33,774 nt of DNA, from positions 1 through 33,774 of the forward strand of contig PMJR01000044.1 of the NCBI GenBank assembly GCA_003158475.1, read 5' to 3'. This stretch comes from Ignavibacteriota bacterium. Its GTDB lineage: Bacteria > Bacteroidota > Ignavibacteria > UBA10030 > UBA6906. Numbering within the stretch: position 1 is the first letter of the stretch; each line of letters begins with the position of its first letter. This document shows positions 14,449 to 21,874 of this stretch, in pieces. The position numbers and the translations under genes are program-made. The notes beneath the pieces were generated by a model that was not told the origin of the DNA, searched no databases, and saw nothing but the letters and a program-made list of their open reading frames with translations.

Positions 14449-16402
14449 GGTTCTCCGGTCTGACAGGGTTGAACTTCAGAGACCCCGCAGGGTCGGGGAT
14501 GCGCGCGTAGAAATTGTATCCCCCGAAGTTGTTTTCAATCTTCAGCAGGAGCCTGTTCCACCCCTTCTCCAGGCGCAGGGGGACGCTGTCCTGGTCGGGT
14601 TCCGCGCCCCGTACCGTCAGCAGCCTGTACACCTCCTCGCCGTTGAGAAAGACCTTGACACCGTCATCGCTCCCGAGGAGAAGAGGAAGAGTCTGTCTTT
14701 CGGGTGAATAGACAAAGGTGAACGCGTACGCCACCACAAGATCGTGAGGGTCGAGCGTGTCAAACCCGACACTTCCGGATTTCGGCGTCTTCACGCGCCA
14801 CCAGCCTACTTTCTGCCCCCCCGCACCCGTATACGTCTTTGCGATATCGATCTCCCGTTCGGGTGGGTACACGATATCCAGCCCGAGCCTCTTCAGAGAC
14901 GAATCCCGGGGGTTCGGAAACGGCCCGATGAGGGACCACCGGGGAACATACTCGCGGTGAGGGCGCAACGCAAATGCGTCAAGTCCGACGGCATACCCGA
15001 CGGACCGGGGATCCTTCCCGGAGACGACGAACTGAAGAGGGATTTCCCCTTCGGCCGACCGAACATCCGGGAGAGAGATTCTGCCGCCGGGCGCGACGGA
15101 TCTGTCGTACCCTTTGAAAGCGCACACGTTCCGCCCGCCGCAACGGACGACGACATTTCCGTAGTCAGGCCCCTTCGTAAAGTAGAGATCGACGTCGTAC
15201 AGATTCTCCGCCGCCGGAACCAGGAACGTGAAGCTGTCACCTTCCTTCTTTCCTTCGACGCGCCGCTGCTTCGATCCGCTCCAGTCGGGACCGAATGCCG
15301 ACATCTCCTCGATGACGGAATGGAGCGTCGTCCCCCCCGGCGTGAGCGACTCTGCCTCGACCGCTCCGTTGGGGACCTGGACTCGGAGGGGAATCCTGAG
15401 CGCCGGAGGCATCATCGCTCCAAACGGCCTGTGGGGCTCCTTCTGGTACCAGTACGCGGTGCTGCTGTAGTCGGCGACCTCACGATTCCGGTCGCCATGC
15501 TCGATGAGAGCCCGAATCGACTTCTTGAATGGAATGACGTCAAGGACGTGAAAACGGTATGCCGCGATGCGCCCCAGCGAGTCGTCCTTGATGATGAGTC
15601 CATGGTAGGGGGCCGCGAACTCACCCTGATTGAAGTACCAGCCGCTGTTGAAATAGTCTTCGGTGCCTGTCCCTTTCACGGACGCATCCTTCTCCCCGTC
15701 CACGTAGATCATCTCGTCACCCTCGAGGAAGGAAAGGCCTCCATCGTAGCTCTGCATGCTCAGGTTCACGCCGACCAGGTGTCCCTCCCCCTCCGCTTCC
15801 AGGAGCGTAAAATACCGGCCCGGCTGTGTGCGGATCTCACGGTGCCATGATGCGTGAAACCGGGCGACGGAAGGCTCGAGCGGCTCGCTCAGTTTCTGGT
15901 AGTCGATATGATAATAAAACGAACTGATCTGCTGTCCCGTTTCGTTCACGACCTCGATGCGGGCGCGGGTGTTGAACGGCATCGGAAAATAGGAGTAGTA
16001 GCCGCCGCTGGACATCCCGACGAACGGCGTGACATAGTGTTTGTACTGGAAGCCGGTCCCGAAAAAATCGCCGATGGGGACCTCCACGGAAGGAGATGCC
16101 TCGCCGTCCCAGTACATGCGGAGAAGAATCCGCCGGAGGAAATACCTGTCGGGCGAAGCGATCGTCACCCATAGCATCGTGACGACGCCCGGCCCCTCGA
16201 TATCCGCGAGACAGGCCGTGGCGCCCGCGGAGACACTGATGAAATCGCTATTTCCCCCGGTGGTATCGTTGCTCGAGATCTGAATGAGACGGCTCTGCTT
16301 CAGGTACGGGAGCCGGGACGGAGAGAGAATATTGTCGAGCGCGGGTTGGGCGACTGCGACGGAGGCGACAAACATCACGAGCATGATCATTGTCTTTTTC
16401 AT
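14435..16402 (-). CDS. Exported GH172 (DUF2961) glycoside hydrolase with C-terminal jelly-roll module
   Basis: 655 aa with signal peptide MKKTMIMLVMFVASVAVAQ. Residues 25-340 are the DUF2961 domain, now glycoside hydrolase family 172, whose members act on alpha-D-fructofuranosides or D-arabinofuranosides. Typical pieces: FEG-like DIEGPGVVTMLWVTI, VEVPIGDFFGTG, SYFPMPFNTRARIEV, LEGDEMIYVDGE and GTGTEDYFNSGWYF. E227 and E248 are 21 apart, matching the catalytic pair I recall for the characterised Bifidobacterium enzyme (E270/E291). Residues 350-480 look like a small beta domain. Residues 485-650 form a PA14-like module (WSLIGPFPNP, LGSDDGVKVFLNGE, LEKGWNRLLLKIEN). It lies nine bases after the anti-sigma gene with a GAGG ribosome site and overlaps galT. 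Substrate not predictable. Confidence 0.88.
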   Translation of the reverse strand: MKKTMIMLVMFVASVAVAQPALDNILSPSRLPYLKQSRLIQISSNDTTGGNSDFISVSAGATACLADIEGPGVVTMLWVTIASPDRYFLRRILLRMYWDGEASPSVEVPIGDFFGTGFQYKHYVTPFVGMSSGGYYSYFPMPFNTRARIEVVNETGQQISSFYYHIDYQKLSEPLEPSVARFHASWHREIRTQPGRYFTLLEAEGEGHLVGVNLSMQSYDGGLSFLEGDEMIYVDGEKDASVKGTGTEDYFNSGWYFNQGEFAAPYHGLIIKDDSLGRIAAYRFHVLDVIPFKKSIRALIEHGDRNREVADYSSTAYWYQKEPHRPFGAMMPPALRIPLRVQVPNGAVEAESLTPGGTTLHSVIEEMSAFGPDWSGSKQRRVEGKKEGDSFTFLVPAAENLYDVDLYFTKGPDYGNVVVRCGGRNVCAFKGYDRSVAPGGRISLPDVRSAEGEIPLQFVVSGKDPRSVGYAVGLDAFALRPHREYVPRWSLIGPFPNPRDSSLKRLGLDIVYPPEREIDIAKTYTGAGGQKVGWWRVKTPKSGSVGFDTLDPHDLVVAYAFTFVYSPERQTLPLLLGSDDGVKVFLNGEEVYRLLTVRGAEPDQDSVPLRLEKGWNRLLLKIENNFGGYNFYARIPDPAGSLKFNPVRPENHGKN

Positions 16403-16411
16403 CGCATCCTC

Positions 16412-16819
16412 TTACGCAATGAACCTCGGGCGGAGAGACGTTGCAGCGCACAGAACCAGCGCTCCGGAGAGGAGGAGGGACTGGACGGCGAACTGCCATC
16501 CCGGGGGAAGATACAGGGTGATTATCCAGGATGCAAGCGCGGGGAGTGCGAACGCCGCTCCCCTGCGAAGGAGGAAAGAGAGATCCCGCCCCCGGGCGGG
16601 AGTGCGCACGCCGGATCCGCCGGAGTACGCGAGAAGATCTTCCGGGAGGGGGACATCAGGGATGTTCTGAAGCCCCTCGTCGATCTCGAGCATCGCTCCG
16701 GCGTAGGTCTCGCATTCGCTGCACTCCTGTGCGTGGAGAGCCGCCTCCGGGAGGAGCGGTGTTGACTTCCGCCCATCCAGCCAGAGGTTGTACAGACTCC
16801 TGAACTCGGTGCAATTCAT
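16412..16819 (-). CDS. Zinc-finger anti-sigma factor (membrane)
   Basis: 135 aa. The N-terminal ZAS domain has the zinc motif HxxxCxxC (H29, C33, C36) with C3 as likely fourth ligand. Two hydrophobic segments follow (about 88-104 and 109-128) with a short basic end. Such proteins hold their ECF sigma factor inactive at the inner membrane until a signal acts. The ATG at 16819 overlaps the sigma stop (ATGA), the usual sigma/anti-sigma coupling. There is almost no periplasmic part, so signal input must come through the membrane segments or a partner, perhaps the two membrane proteins divergently expressed from the same promoter region. Confidence 0.88.
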   Translation of the reverse strand: MNCTEFRSLYNLWLDGRKSTPLLPEAALHAQECSECETYAGAMLEIDEGLQNIPDVPLPEDLLAYSGGSGVRTPARGRDLSFLLRRGAAFALPALASWIITLYLPPGWQFAVQSLLLSGALVLCAATSLRPRFIA

Positions 16820-17370
16820 TTCCCGGCCCTTTCCTTCTTTCCGGTCAAAAGGATGTGGAGATGTTCCCTCCCCCTGTGGATGAGGAGCCCCACCGAACTG
16901 AGCGACGTCCCCATGATAGAAGCGATTTCCTTGTAGCCGAAACCATCCATATAGAAGAGCGTTATCGCCGCCGACTCCCGCGGGGAGAGCTTCGCGATGC
17001 AACGGGCCAACTGCTCGCGGGTCTCCTTCCGGTTGTACTCTTCTTCCACGTCGCCGTCTTCGTCGACGAGGGCCTGTGCGTCCTCCGGATCGATAAGCGG
17101 GAGAGGCTGGTTCCGTTGCCGGCGCCGGTGGGTAAAGAACGTGTTCAGGGCGATTCTGTAGATCCAGGTCGCGAGCGCACAATCGCCCCGGAAATCAGCG
17201 AGCGACCGGTGCACACTCAAAAGAACTTCCTGAACGGCCTCCGTGGCCTCCTCCGTGTCCCCCAGCATCCGGTACGCATGCCGATAGAGTTGAGGGGCGA
17301 AATCCCTTACAATCGAGCGAAATTCGGCATCGAGAGGCCGATCTGACCGGTTCCCTGAGGCGGGAGTCAT
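16816..17370 (-). CDS. ECF-type RNA polymerase sigma factor
   Basis: 184 aa. Region 2 spans about 17-85: the YRHAYRMLGDTEEATEAVQEV core-binding helix and then FRGDCALATWIYRIALNTFFTHRRR, the -10 reading helix. An acidic linker (EDAQALVDEDGDVEEEY) follows. Region 4 spans about 115-175, with LSPRESAAITLFYMDGFGYKEIASIMGTSLSSVGLLIHRGREHL as the -35 reading HTH. It directs polymerase to stress or envelope genes. Encoded first in an operon with its anti-sigma, GH172 and GalT. A leftward copy of the TGTAAGAAAAT-N11-GCGTCTAA motif lies directly in front, as expected for autoregulation. The leader is only about 16 bases. Confidence 0.95.
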   Translation of the reverse strand: MTPASGNRSDRPLDAEFRSIVRDFAPQLYRHAYRMLGDTEEATEAVQEVLLSVHRSLADFRGDCALATWIYRIALNTFFTHRRRQRNQPLPLIDPEDAQALVDEDGDVEEEYNRKETREQLARCIAKLSPRESAAITLFYMDGFGYKEIASIMGTSLSSVGLLIHRGREHLHILLTGKKERAGK

Positions 17371-17392
17371 AGGAATCCAGGCTATTACATTG

Positions 17393-17422
17393 TTAGACGC
17401 ATTGACCGGATATTTTCTTACA
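17393..17422 (-). promoter_or_regulatory. ECF-type promoter for the sigma/anti-sigma/GH172/galT operon
   Basis: Minus strand: TGTAAGAAAAT (17422-17412), 11 bases, GCGTCTAA (17400-17393). TGTAA and CGTCTA match -35/-10 elements reported for several ECF groups. Predicted transcription start about 17386, 16 bases before the sigma ATG. Autoregulation is inferred from position, as is usual for ECF operons. Confidence 0.75.
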
Positions 17423-17425
17423 TGA

Positions 17426-17455
17426 TGTAAGAAAATGGATTGTTCGTGCGTCTAA
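17426..17455 (+). promoter_or_regulatory. ECF-type promoter for the divergent membrane-protein pair
   Basis: Plus strand: TGTAAGAAAAT (17426-17436), 11 bases, GCGTCTAA (17448-17455). Predicted start about 17461, followed almost at once by the ribosome site AGAAGGAGA and ATG 17478. Its -35 abuts that of the leftward copy across a single central base, so the two promoters probably compete for or share polymerase binding. Confidence 0.75.
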
Positions 17456-17477
17456 CATTACAGAAGGAGAGACTCTC

Positions 17478-17843
17478 ATGGACTTCACCTCAGTATTCAT
17501 CAGCCTGTTCATCGTCTGGTACGGCGTTTCCGAATACCGGCGCAGGGAAAAGGCGCACAGTATGGCAATGGAACATCTCAGGGGCGGAGAGCTTCTTCCC
17601 CCAGCCGTGTCAAAACCCCGTGCCTGGAGCCTGATTACGACCGGGTCGGTGTGCGCACTCCTCGCAGGCTTCGCCGGAACGCTCTTCTGCGCGGGAATAC
17701 ATTTACGGAACCACTCCGCCAGGCCTCTGGAGATCATGGGATGCATGATCACGATCCCTCTTCTGGTCCTTGTAGCGATATTCGCGCGCGATCTGAGACG
17801 ATATGTCGCAGAGGAACATGGAGAGAAGGAGCACGACCGATGA
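17478..17843 (+). CDS. Small membrane protein, first of a paralogous pair (DUF6249-like)
   Basis: 121 aa. Three hydrophobic segments, about 4-17, 50-72 and 83-103, with a charged loop YRRREKAHSMAMEHLRGGELLPPA between the first two and a charged tail. Proteins with this layout (a basic loop, then a G-x-x-x-P piece, then two segments), sometimes called DUF6249-like, often sit beside ECF sigma genes in Bacteroidota; I recall this only loosely. AAGGAGA seven bases before ATG 17478. Transcribed from the rightward ECF-type promoter. It may sense or modulate the envelope signal; unproven. Confidence 0.8.
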   Translation: MDFTSVFISLFIVWYGVSEYRRREKAHSMAMEHLRGGELLPPAVSKPRAWSLITTGSVCALLAGFAGTLFCAGIHLRNHSARPLEIMGCMITIPLLVLVAIFARDLRRYVAEEHGEKEHDR

Positions 17844-18229
17844 ACTCTCTCCTCTTCCTGGTTTACGTGACGGCCATGGGAGTCTATGTCGTCCTTGAGA
17901 GGCAGGCAAAGAGACAGAAAAGCGAGACCGCCCTGGAGTGCGCCAGGCTCGGTCTCCACCTCCCCCCCGCAAGGCCGAAGATTCAGGCTCTCGAGGCGCT
18001 CCTGAACATCACGATCGGCTTCGTCATGATCTTCCCTGCCGGGTTCGGATTCTGGCTGATATTCCGTGAGCCATTTATCAGGGCACACACCGAACCGGTG
18101 ACCGTGAACTTCTACAGCGTGCTTCTTTCCACCGGGTTGACCTTGGTGTACCTTGGGGGGAGAGCACTCCGGCAGAACATGATATACCGCAGGAATGTCA
18201 CATTGCGTGCGGACGGGACGGCGGAGTGA
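17840..18229 (+). CDS. Small membrane protein, second of a paralogous pair
   Basis: 129 aa. Its ATG overlaps the previous stop (ATGA) with GAAGGAG upstream. One segment at 3-18, a basic loop (ERQAKRQKSETALECARLGLHLPPARPK), then segments at about 55-77 and 88-106. The loop matches the loop of the preceding protein (charged run, A-x-E, G-x-x-LPPA), so the two probably arose by duplication and may pair in the membrane. It ends six bases before the stop of the convergent gene. Function unknown. Confidence 0.8.
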   Translation: MNSLLFLVYVTAMGVYVVLERQAKRQKSETALECARLGLHLPPARPKIQALEALLNITIGFVMIFPAGFGFWLIFREPFIRAHTEPVTVNFYSVLLSTGLTLVYLGGRALRQNMIYRRNVTLRADGTAE

Positions 18230-18235
18230 CCGTGC

Positions 18236-18664
18236 TCAGTAGCCCACTCCCCTGCTCTGGAGTATCAGCTTCTGGATTTCATCCGGATTTGTCCCCACCA
18301 GCCTGTTCACGGCAATCCATACCGCCCTGCCGATGATGATCGAGCCGTTGTCGCTCTCGGAATAGAGTTGATCGAGAGCCGACACGAGGTCCCCGACAGT
18401 GACATTCCGAAAGTACCTGTTCCTGACGTACGAGTAGGACTGCGCGATGTTCGTGCGGCAGTCGGTGTCAGAGCTGTTCCCCGCCCCCATCAATGTGAGA
18501 TTGTGACCCAGGGCCATTCCGTCAAGAAACCCCGTCACCACGTTTTGCCTCGTGGTGAGCGACAACCCCCTCCACCAGTCGCCGTCGTGGCCCGTCTGTG
18601 CAATACTCCGGCCTGAGGACGCGAGTGCAGCAAGCGCAAGAAAGAACGTGAATGAGAGTTTCAT
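18236..18664 (-). CDS. Small secreted protein of unknown function
   Basis: 142 aa with a signal peptide ending near residue 22 (SGRSIAQ). The mature part is helical: TRQNVVTGFLDGMALGHNL, a short loop with one Cys (DTDCRT), then VGDLVSALDQLYSESDNGSIIIGRAVWIAVNRL. The order glycine-rich helix, Cys, acidic helix loosely resembles Rap1a/Tai-type small exported proteins, but I would not assign it. It starts 18 bp after the subtilase stop, so the two are likely cotranscribed. Confidence 0.7.
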   Translation of the reverse strand: MKLSFTFFLALAALASSGRSIAQTGHDGDWWRGLSLTTRQNVVTGFLDGMALGHNLTLMGAGNSSDTDCRTNIAQSYSYVRNRYFRNVTVGDLVSALDQLYSESDNGSIIIGRAVWIAVNRLVGTNPDEIQKLILQSRGVGY

Positions 18665-18682
18665 GGGCGGTCCCGTGTAGTG

Positions 18683-20794
18683 CTAGCGAAGGATCATGAG
18701 TTTTTTCGACTGCACCTGACCGTCCGCCCTGAGCCTGTAAAAGTAGACTCCGCTTGAGAGCCCCGTGCCGTCGAAACGGACGCTGTGCGGTCCGAACCCC
18801 TGTTCCCCGCTTGCCAGAGTGCGGACCGCCCGCCCCAGGATGTCGAACACCTCCAGCGTGACGAATGTGGTGCGGGGAATGACGTAGTCGATGACCGTCG
18901 AAGGGTTGAACGGGTTCGGGTAGTTCTGGCCGAGTGAGAATGCTATGGGAGTCCCGGTAGGCGGCTGTGTATCCGCCGAGAACCCAACGGCGGCGTAGAC
19001 ATTCAACTTCCCGGCTCCCCAGGTCGTGTTCGGCACGGCGCCGGTGTACTGATCGGTGATCGCTCCCGCGGTCATCGCGCTGAACACCTGTTGGGCTGTG
19101 AGCGTAGGAGTCTTGCTCAGTAAGATCGCAGCCGCCCCGGCGGCCACGGGGGTCGCCATACTCGTCCCCTGCATGACGACGTACGCCGTGTCGGCCGAAG
19201 AGCCGAAGCTTGACACCCAGTGGGGATCCGGCGACGTGTAGATGTGGCGGTCGCGGATCGAAATCGTGATACTCCCCGGCGCGGCGATGTCCGGTTTCGT
19301 CCTCCCGTCCACGCGGGGACCCCTGCTCGACCAGGGGGCGATGTCTCCGAGCGTGTACCCGTAACCCTGAGAGGAGCCGTCGAAGCCAGTCCAGTTCTCC
19401 CGGGTGACATAGGCGCCGATCGCAAACGCGTGATCGGCACTCGCCGGCTGGCTGATTGTATAGTTCGGATCCCCGACGGCAAACGCCACGTTCCCGTCCC
19501 CCCAGTCTTCATAGATATGAAACCTGAGCGGCCGGGCGGAATTGTTGACAACCCTGAGGGAGTACACGCTGTTCCCCGATGGGACATAGCCACTGGAACC
19601 TGAGTACTCGGAATTTGTCCCTCGGGCACTCGTCGTCTGCTGGTCAATCGTCGCGGGAACGACCTGCATTAAGTTGTTGTAGTACCTCAGGTCCATGGAT
19701 GTGGCGGGACTGTCCAGCGCCGAGCGCCAGACAAGATTAAACGCGAGCATCGTGCCGTTGGTCGCTGCGCCGGAGACAAACACGGGGATCGTCGTCGTGG
19801 AGTCATGCGCTCCGACGGTCCCCGAGTAATGAAAGTCCCCGTACCCATCATTGCCGGCAGCGATGAAGAAAGGGACCCCCCTGCTGTAGACCCAGTCAAC
19901 GACCTGATCCTCGGCATCGGATCCGTCGTGATAGGCATCCCATCCCCCGTAGCTCATGGAGAGGACATTCGCCTGGAACGTATCAACCGCGGCGTGCATC
20001 GCTGCGACACCAGCCGCGTACGAGCTGTTCGCCGTGGAGTCATCGCCGATCTTGAGGAACACGAGGCTTGCCGAAGGGGCCATCCCTTTAAACGGACCGC
20101 CTCCGTTCTGCGTGTTCCCTGATGAGAGTGTCCCCCTCCCCAGTATGGTCCCCGTGACGTGCGTGCCGTGGCCGGTGACCGTATTAAGCACAGTGTTCCG
20201 GATGACTGGAAACGCAGAGTAGTCGCGCGCCTGTATCACCGCCGGCAGATCAGGATTGGCGGGATCGGTATCAAGGCCGGAATCCAGGATTGCGACCTTG
20301 ATCCCGTTCCCCGTCCACCCTTTCGACCATGCCGAATCGGCCATGATGCTTCTTGCGGCCAGGTTGTTTTTCGGAGCATGGCGTGTCTCCGCAGTTCCCA
20401 TCCTGGCGACGAAATCGAGGCCAAGCGTATTGATGAAGCTTGCGACCGGGAGTGTCGCAACCACGAAACCGAGAGGATGCCCTTCAAGCGGGGGCGTCCA
20501 GGTCTCCCAGTAGCAGCGGACGCCGAGATCCCCGAGCGCCGCGAGCCGTGTACCGGAGGGGCGTTCGCTGAAGTACAGGAGCACCGACGTGCCGGCGGCG
20601 GCGGTCTTCATGAGACCGCTGCGCGCCTGAACCAACTTTCTGCTCACCGCCTCGATGAGCCGGCCGCTTTGTACCTTCGCCGCAAGCTCCGGCGGCACGG
20701 CAACCAGATCCGCGGGCTGGAGCGCGGGCTCCCCCTGAGCAAAGAGAGATCCCGCGATGAGAACAAACGCTCCAAGGAGCGCGACAATTTTCAT
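18683..20794 (-). CDS. Secreted subtilisin-like serine protease (S8) with C-terminal sorting domain
   Basis: 703 aa. Signal peptide MKIVALLGAFVLIAGSLFAQ. A propeptide-like region covers about 25-150. The catalytic domain has D171 (VAILDSG), H212 (GHGTHVTG), oxyanion N315 (AAGND) and S545 (GTSMATPVAAG). A long insert (about 330-480) between N and S carries a beta domain. Residues 621-703 are a type A sorting tail (LGQNYPNPFNPST, ILGRAVRTL, SGVYFYRLRA, KKLMILR), so the protein should be exported by a Por-type system and held or released at the surface. The start at 20794 fits the signal peptide and a GGGGGGAAG ribosome site. A weak ECF-like promoter lies at 20816-20842. Confidence 0.95.
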   Translation of the reverse strand: MKIVALLGAFVLIAGSLFAQGEPALQPADLVAVPPELAAKVQSGRLIEAVSRKLVQARSGLMKTAAAGTSVLLYFSERPSGTRLAALGDLGVRCYWETWTPPLEGHPLGFVVATLPVASFINTLGLDFVARMGTAETRHAPKNNLAARSIMADSAWSKGWTGNGIKVAILDSGLDTDPANPDLPAVIQARDYSAFPVIRNTVLNTVTGHGTHVTGTILGRGTLSSGNTQNGGGPFKGMAPSASLVFLKIGDDSTANSSYAAGVAAMHAAVDTFQANVLSMSYGGWDAYHDGSDAEDQVVDWVYSRGVPFFIAAGNDGYGDFHYSGTVGAHDSTTTIPVFVSGAATNGTMLAFNLVWRSALDSPATSMDLRYYNNLMQVVPATIDQQTTSARGTNSEYSGSSGYVPSGNSVYSLRVVNNSARPLRFHIYEDWGDGNVAFAVGDPNYTISQPASADHAFAIGAYVTRENWTGFDGSSQGYGYTLGDIAPWSSRGPRVDGRTKPDIAAPGSITISIRDRHIYTSPDPHWVSSFGSSADTAYVVMQGTSMATPVAAGAAAILLSKTPTLTAQQVFSAMTAGAITDQYTGAVPNTTWGAGKLNVYAAVGFSADTQPPTGTPIAFSLGQNYPNPFNPSTVIDYVIPRTTFVTLEVFDILGRAVRTLASGEQGFGPHSVRFDGTGLSSGVYFYRLRADGQVQSKKLMILR

Positions 20795-20815
20795 TCTTCC
20801 CCCCCGGACAATGAC

Positions 20816-20842
20816 AGACGACCCGGATGACACACGCCTTAC
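20816..20842 (-). promoter_or_regulatory. Weak candidate ECF-type promoter for the subtilase
   Basis: Minus strand GTAAG (20842-20838), exactly 17 bases, CGTCT (20820-20816), the same core spacing as the three strong sites (GTAAG-N17-CGTCTAA). The flanking bases (AAAAT after -35, AA after -10) are not kept, so this may be chance. Confidence 0.3.
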
Positions 20843-20942
20843 TTCATTAAACACTTCATGTCAAGAAAACGCTTCAAAGCGGTGGATAATTTGGATGTAT
20901 GAAGGAATCTCTTGATGTGCGCAGAAGTTCGTGACTCACCGG

Positions 20943-21623
20943 TCACCGGCTATGGAAAATGGGCGATGGCATACTCCATGACGCGGTCAATATCTTCCAT
21001 ACGTTTTCCGTGTACGAGTAGTCCCCGCTCGGCGAATACTGAGGGCGGGAGACGTTGCTCAGCAGCGGCACGTAGCACTGCAGGGAGAAGAACTCCCGTT
21101 CCGCGATCCCGTATTCCAGAGAGAGGGCGGCATCCAGCGAATGGCTCCAGTACCATGAATCGATCGACGAGGCGTACCCGTTCAGCGGCCGTATGAAGAA
21201 GTAGTAGTGCGATCTGCTCAGAAATGAATTCAGGGACCCCCCCAGGAACAGACGCAGGAGGCGGTCCGTGTCCGCGAACTCGCCGACCGACAGGAGGTAC
21301 GCGTACCTTCCCCTCCCCCGCCAGTTGTCGGTCCTGAAATTGTCCTGGGCGGTCGAAAGAACCGCAGAGTAGTACGACGCCTCGAAGTACTGCCTGGTCT
21401 GCTCCCCGGCATGTATGAACTGGAGTGTCGGGGCGATTCCCCAGGCGCTGAATATCATCGGTGACGCGTGATCGTCCCTCGTATGGAAGTCGCTCCCCCC
21501 GAAAGCGGCTCCGATATAGTCCCATGTCGTCTGCTGGGCAACACAAGGTGATACCGCGATGGCGCTCACGAGCAGGACCGCGGGCAGGCGCAGGACTGAT
21601 CTCAGGACACTCTCGGCAATCAT
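20943..21623 (-). CDS. Exported protein of unknown function, beta-rich
   Basis: 226 aa from ATG 21623, chosen because a signal peptide starts there (LPAVLLVSAIAVSPCVAQ) and GAAGGAAGA precedes it. The mature part has many aromatic residues in alternating patterns (YFEASYYSAVLST, GRYAYLLSVGEF, RSHYYFFIRPL, WYWSHSLDAALSLEYGI, FFSLQCYVPLL), which fits an outer membrane barrel or a surface beta protein. No family recognised. The subtilase gene follows 148 bp downstream on the same strand. Confidence 0.7.
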   Translation of the reverse strand: MIAESVLRSVLRLPAVLLVSAIAVSPCVAQQTTWDYIGAAFGGSDFHTRDDHASPMIFSAWGIAPTLQFIHAGEQTRQYFEASYYSAVLSTAQDNFRTDNWRGRGRYAYLLSVGEFADTDRLLRLFLGGSLNSFLSRSHYYFFIRPLNGYASSIDSWYWSHSLDAALSLEYGIAEREFFSLQCYVPLLSNVSRPQYSPSGDYSYTENVWKILTASWSMPSPIFHSR

Positions 21624-21673
21624 TCTTCCTTCTTCGATCGGGACGGGTTGCGTCCGTTCACGCGTCAAACACC

Positions 21674-21721
21674 CAGGCCCTCAATCCCGCGTACGGGCCT
21701 GCGTACGGGACCAAGGGCCTG
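21674..21721. repeat. Nested inverted repeat between divergent genes
   Basis: CAGGCCCT (21674-21681) pairs with AGGGCCTG (21714-21721). Inside, TCCCG and CGGGA also pair, and GCGTACGGG occurs twice (21689-21697, 21701-21709). It lies in the 251-bp gap between 21623 and 21875. It could be an operator or a hairpin in the leader of the leftward gene. Confidence 0.5.
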
Positions 21722-21815
21722 CCAATGAACTGATGTCCAATGTACTGAATAGCCGGGAGCGGCGCAACCGTGCGTGTTACCCCTGCGTGAATTCCCACCT
21801 GTGACGGGAAAAATG

Positions 21816-21846
21816 TTGACAATGAGCGATATCACCGCCATATTAT
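21816..21846 (+). promoter_or_regulatory. Sigma70-type promoter for the OprB-like porin
   Basis: TTGACA (21816-21821) with TATTAT (21841-21846) at 19 bases, or CATATT at 17 bases. Predicted start near 21853, giving a leader of about 20 bases with GGGGTGA before the GTG start. Confidence 0.45.
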
Positions 21847-21874
21847 TCATCCAGCAAAGGCGGGGTGACATTTC

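Larger units (their letters stand above)
17391..17457. repeat. 67-bp symmetric dyad between the ECF sigma gene and the divergent membrane genes
   Basis: Outer arms TGTTAGACGCA (17391-17401) and TGCGTCTAACA (17447-17457) are exact inverted copies. Inner arms ATTTTCTTACAT (17412-17423) and ATGTAAGAAAAT (17425-17436) are also exact, around a single central G at 17424. Both 10-base spacers are equal in length but not complementary. The conserved blocks with free spacers fit two back-to-back promoters rather than one long hairpin. Confidence 0.95.

Noticed and set aside
14744-15850. 368-codon plus-strand frame opposite GH172
   Set aside because: Antisense shadow of a recognisable enzyme; no ribosome site and no domain pattern.
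17391-17457. The dyad as a bidirectional terminator or mobile-element end
   Set aside because: It lies between divergent starts, not convergent stops, has unpaired equal spacers, and one half recurs with promoter orientation at 2052-2081.
20859-20864. Perfect TTGACA on the minus strand upstream of the subtilase
   Set aside because: At 16-18 bases downstream there is no acceptable -10 hexamer.
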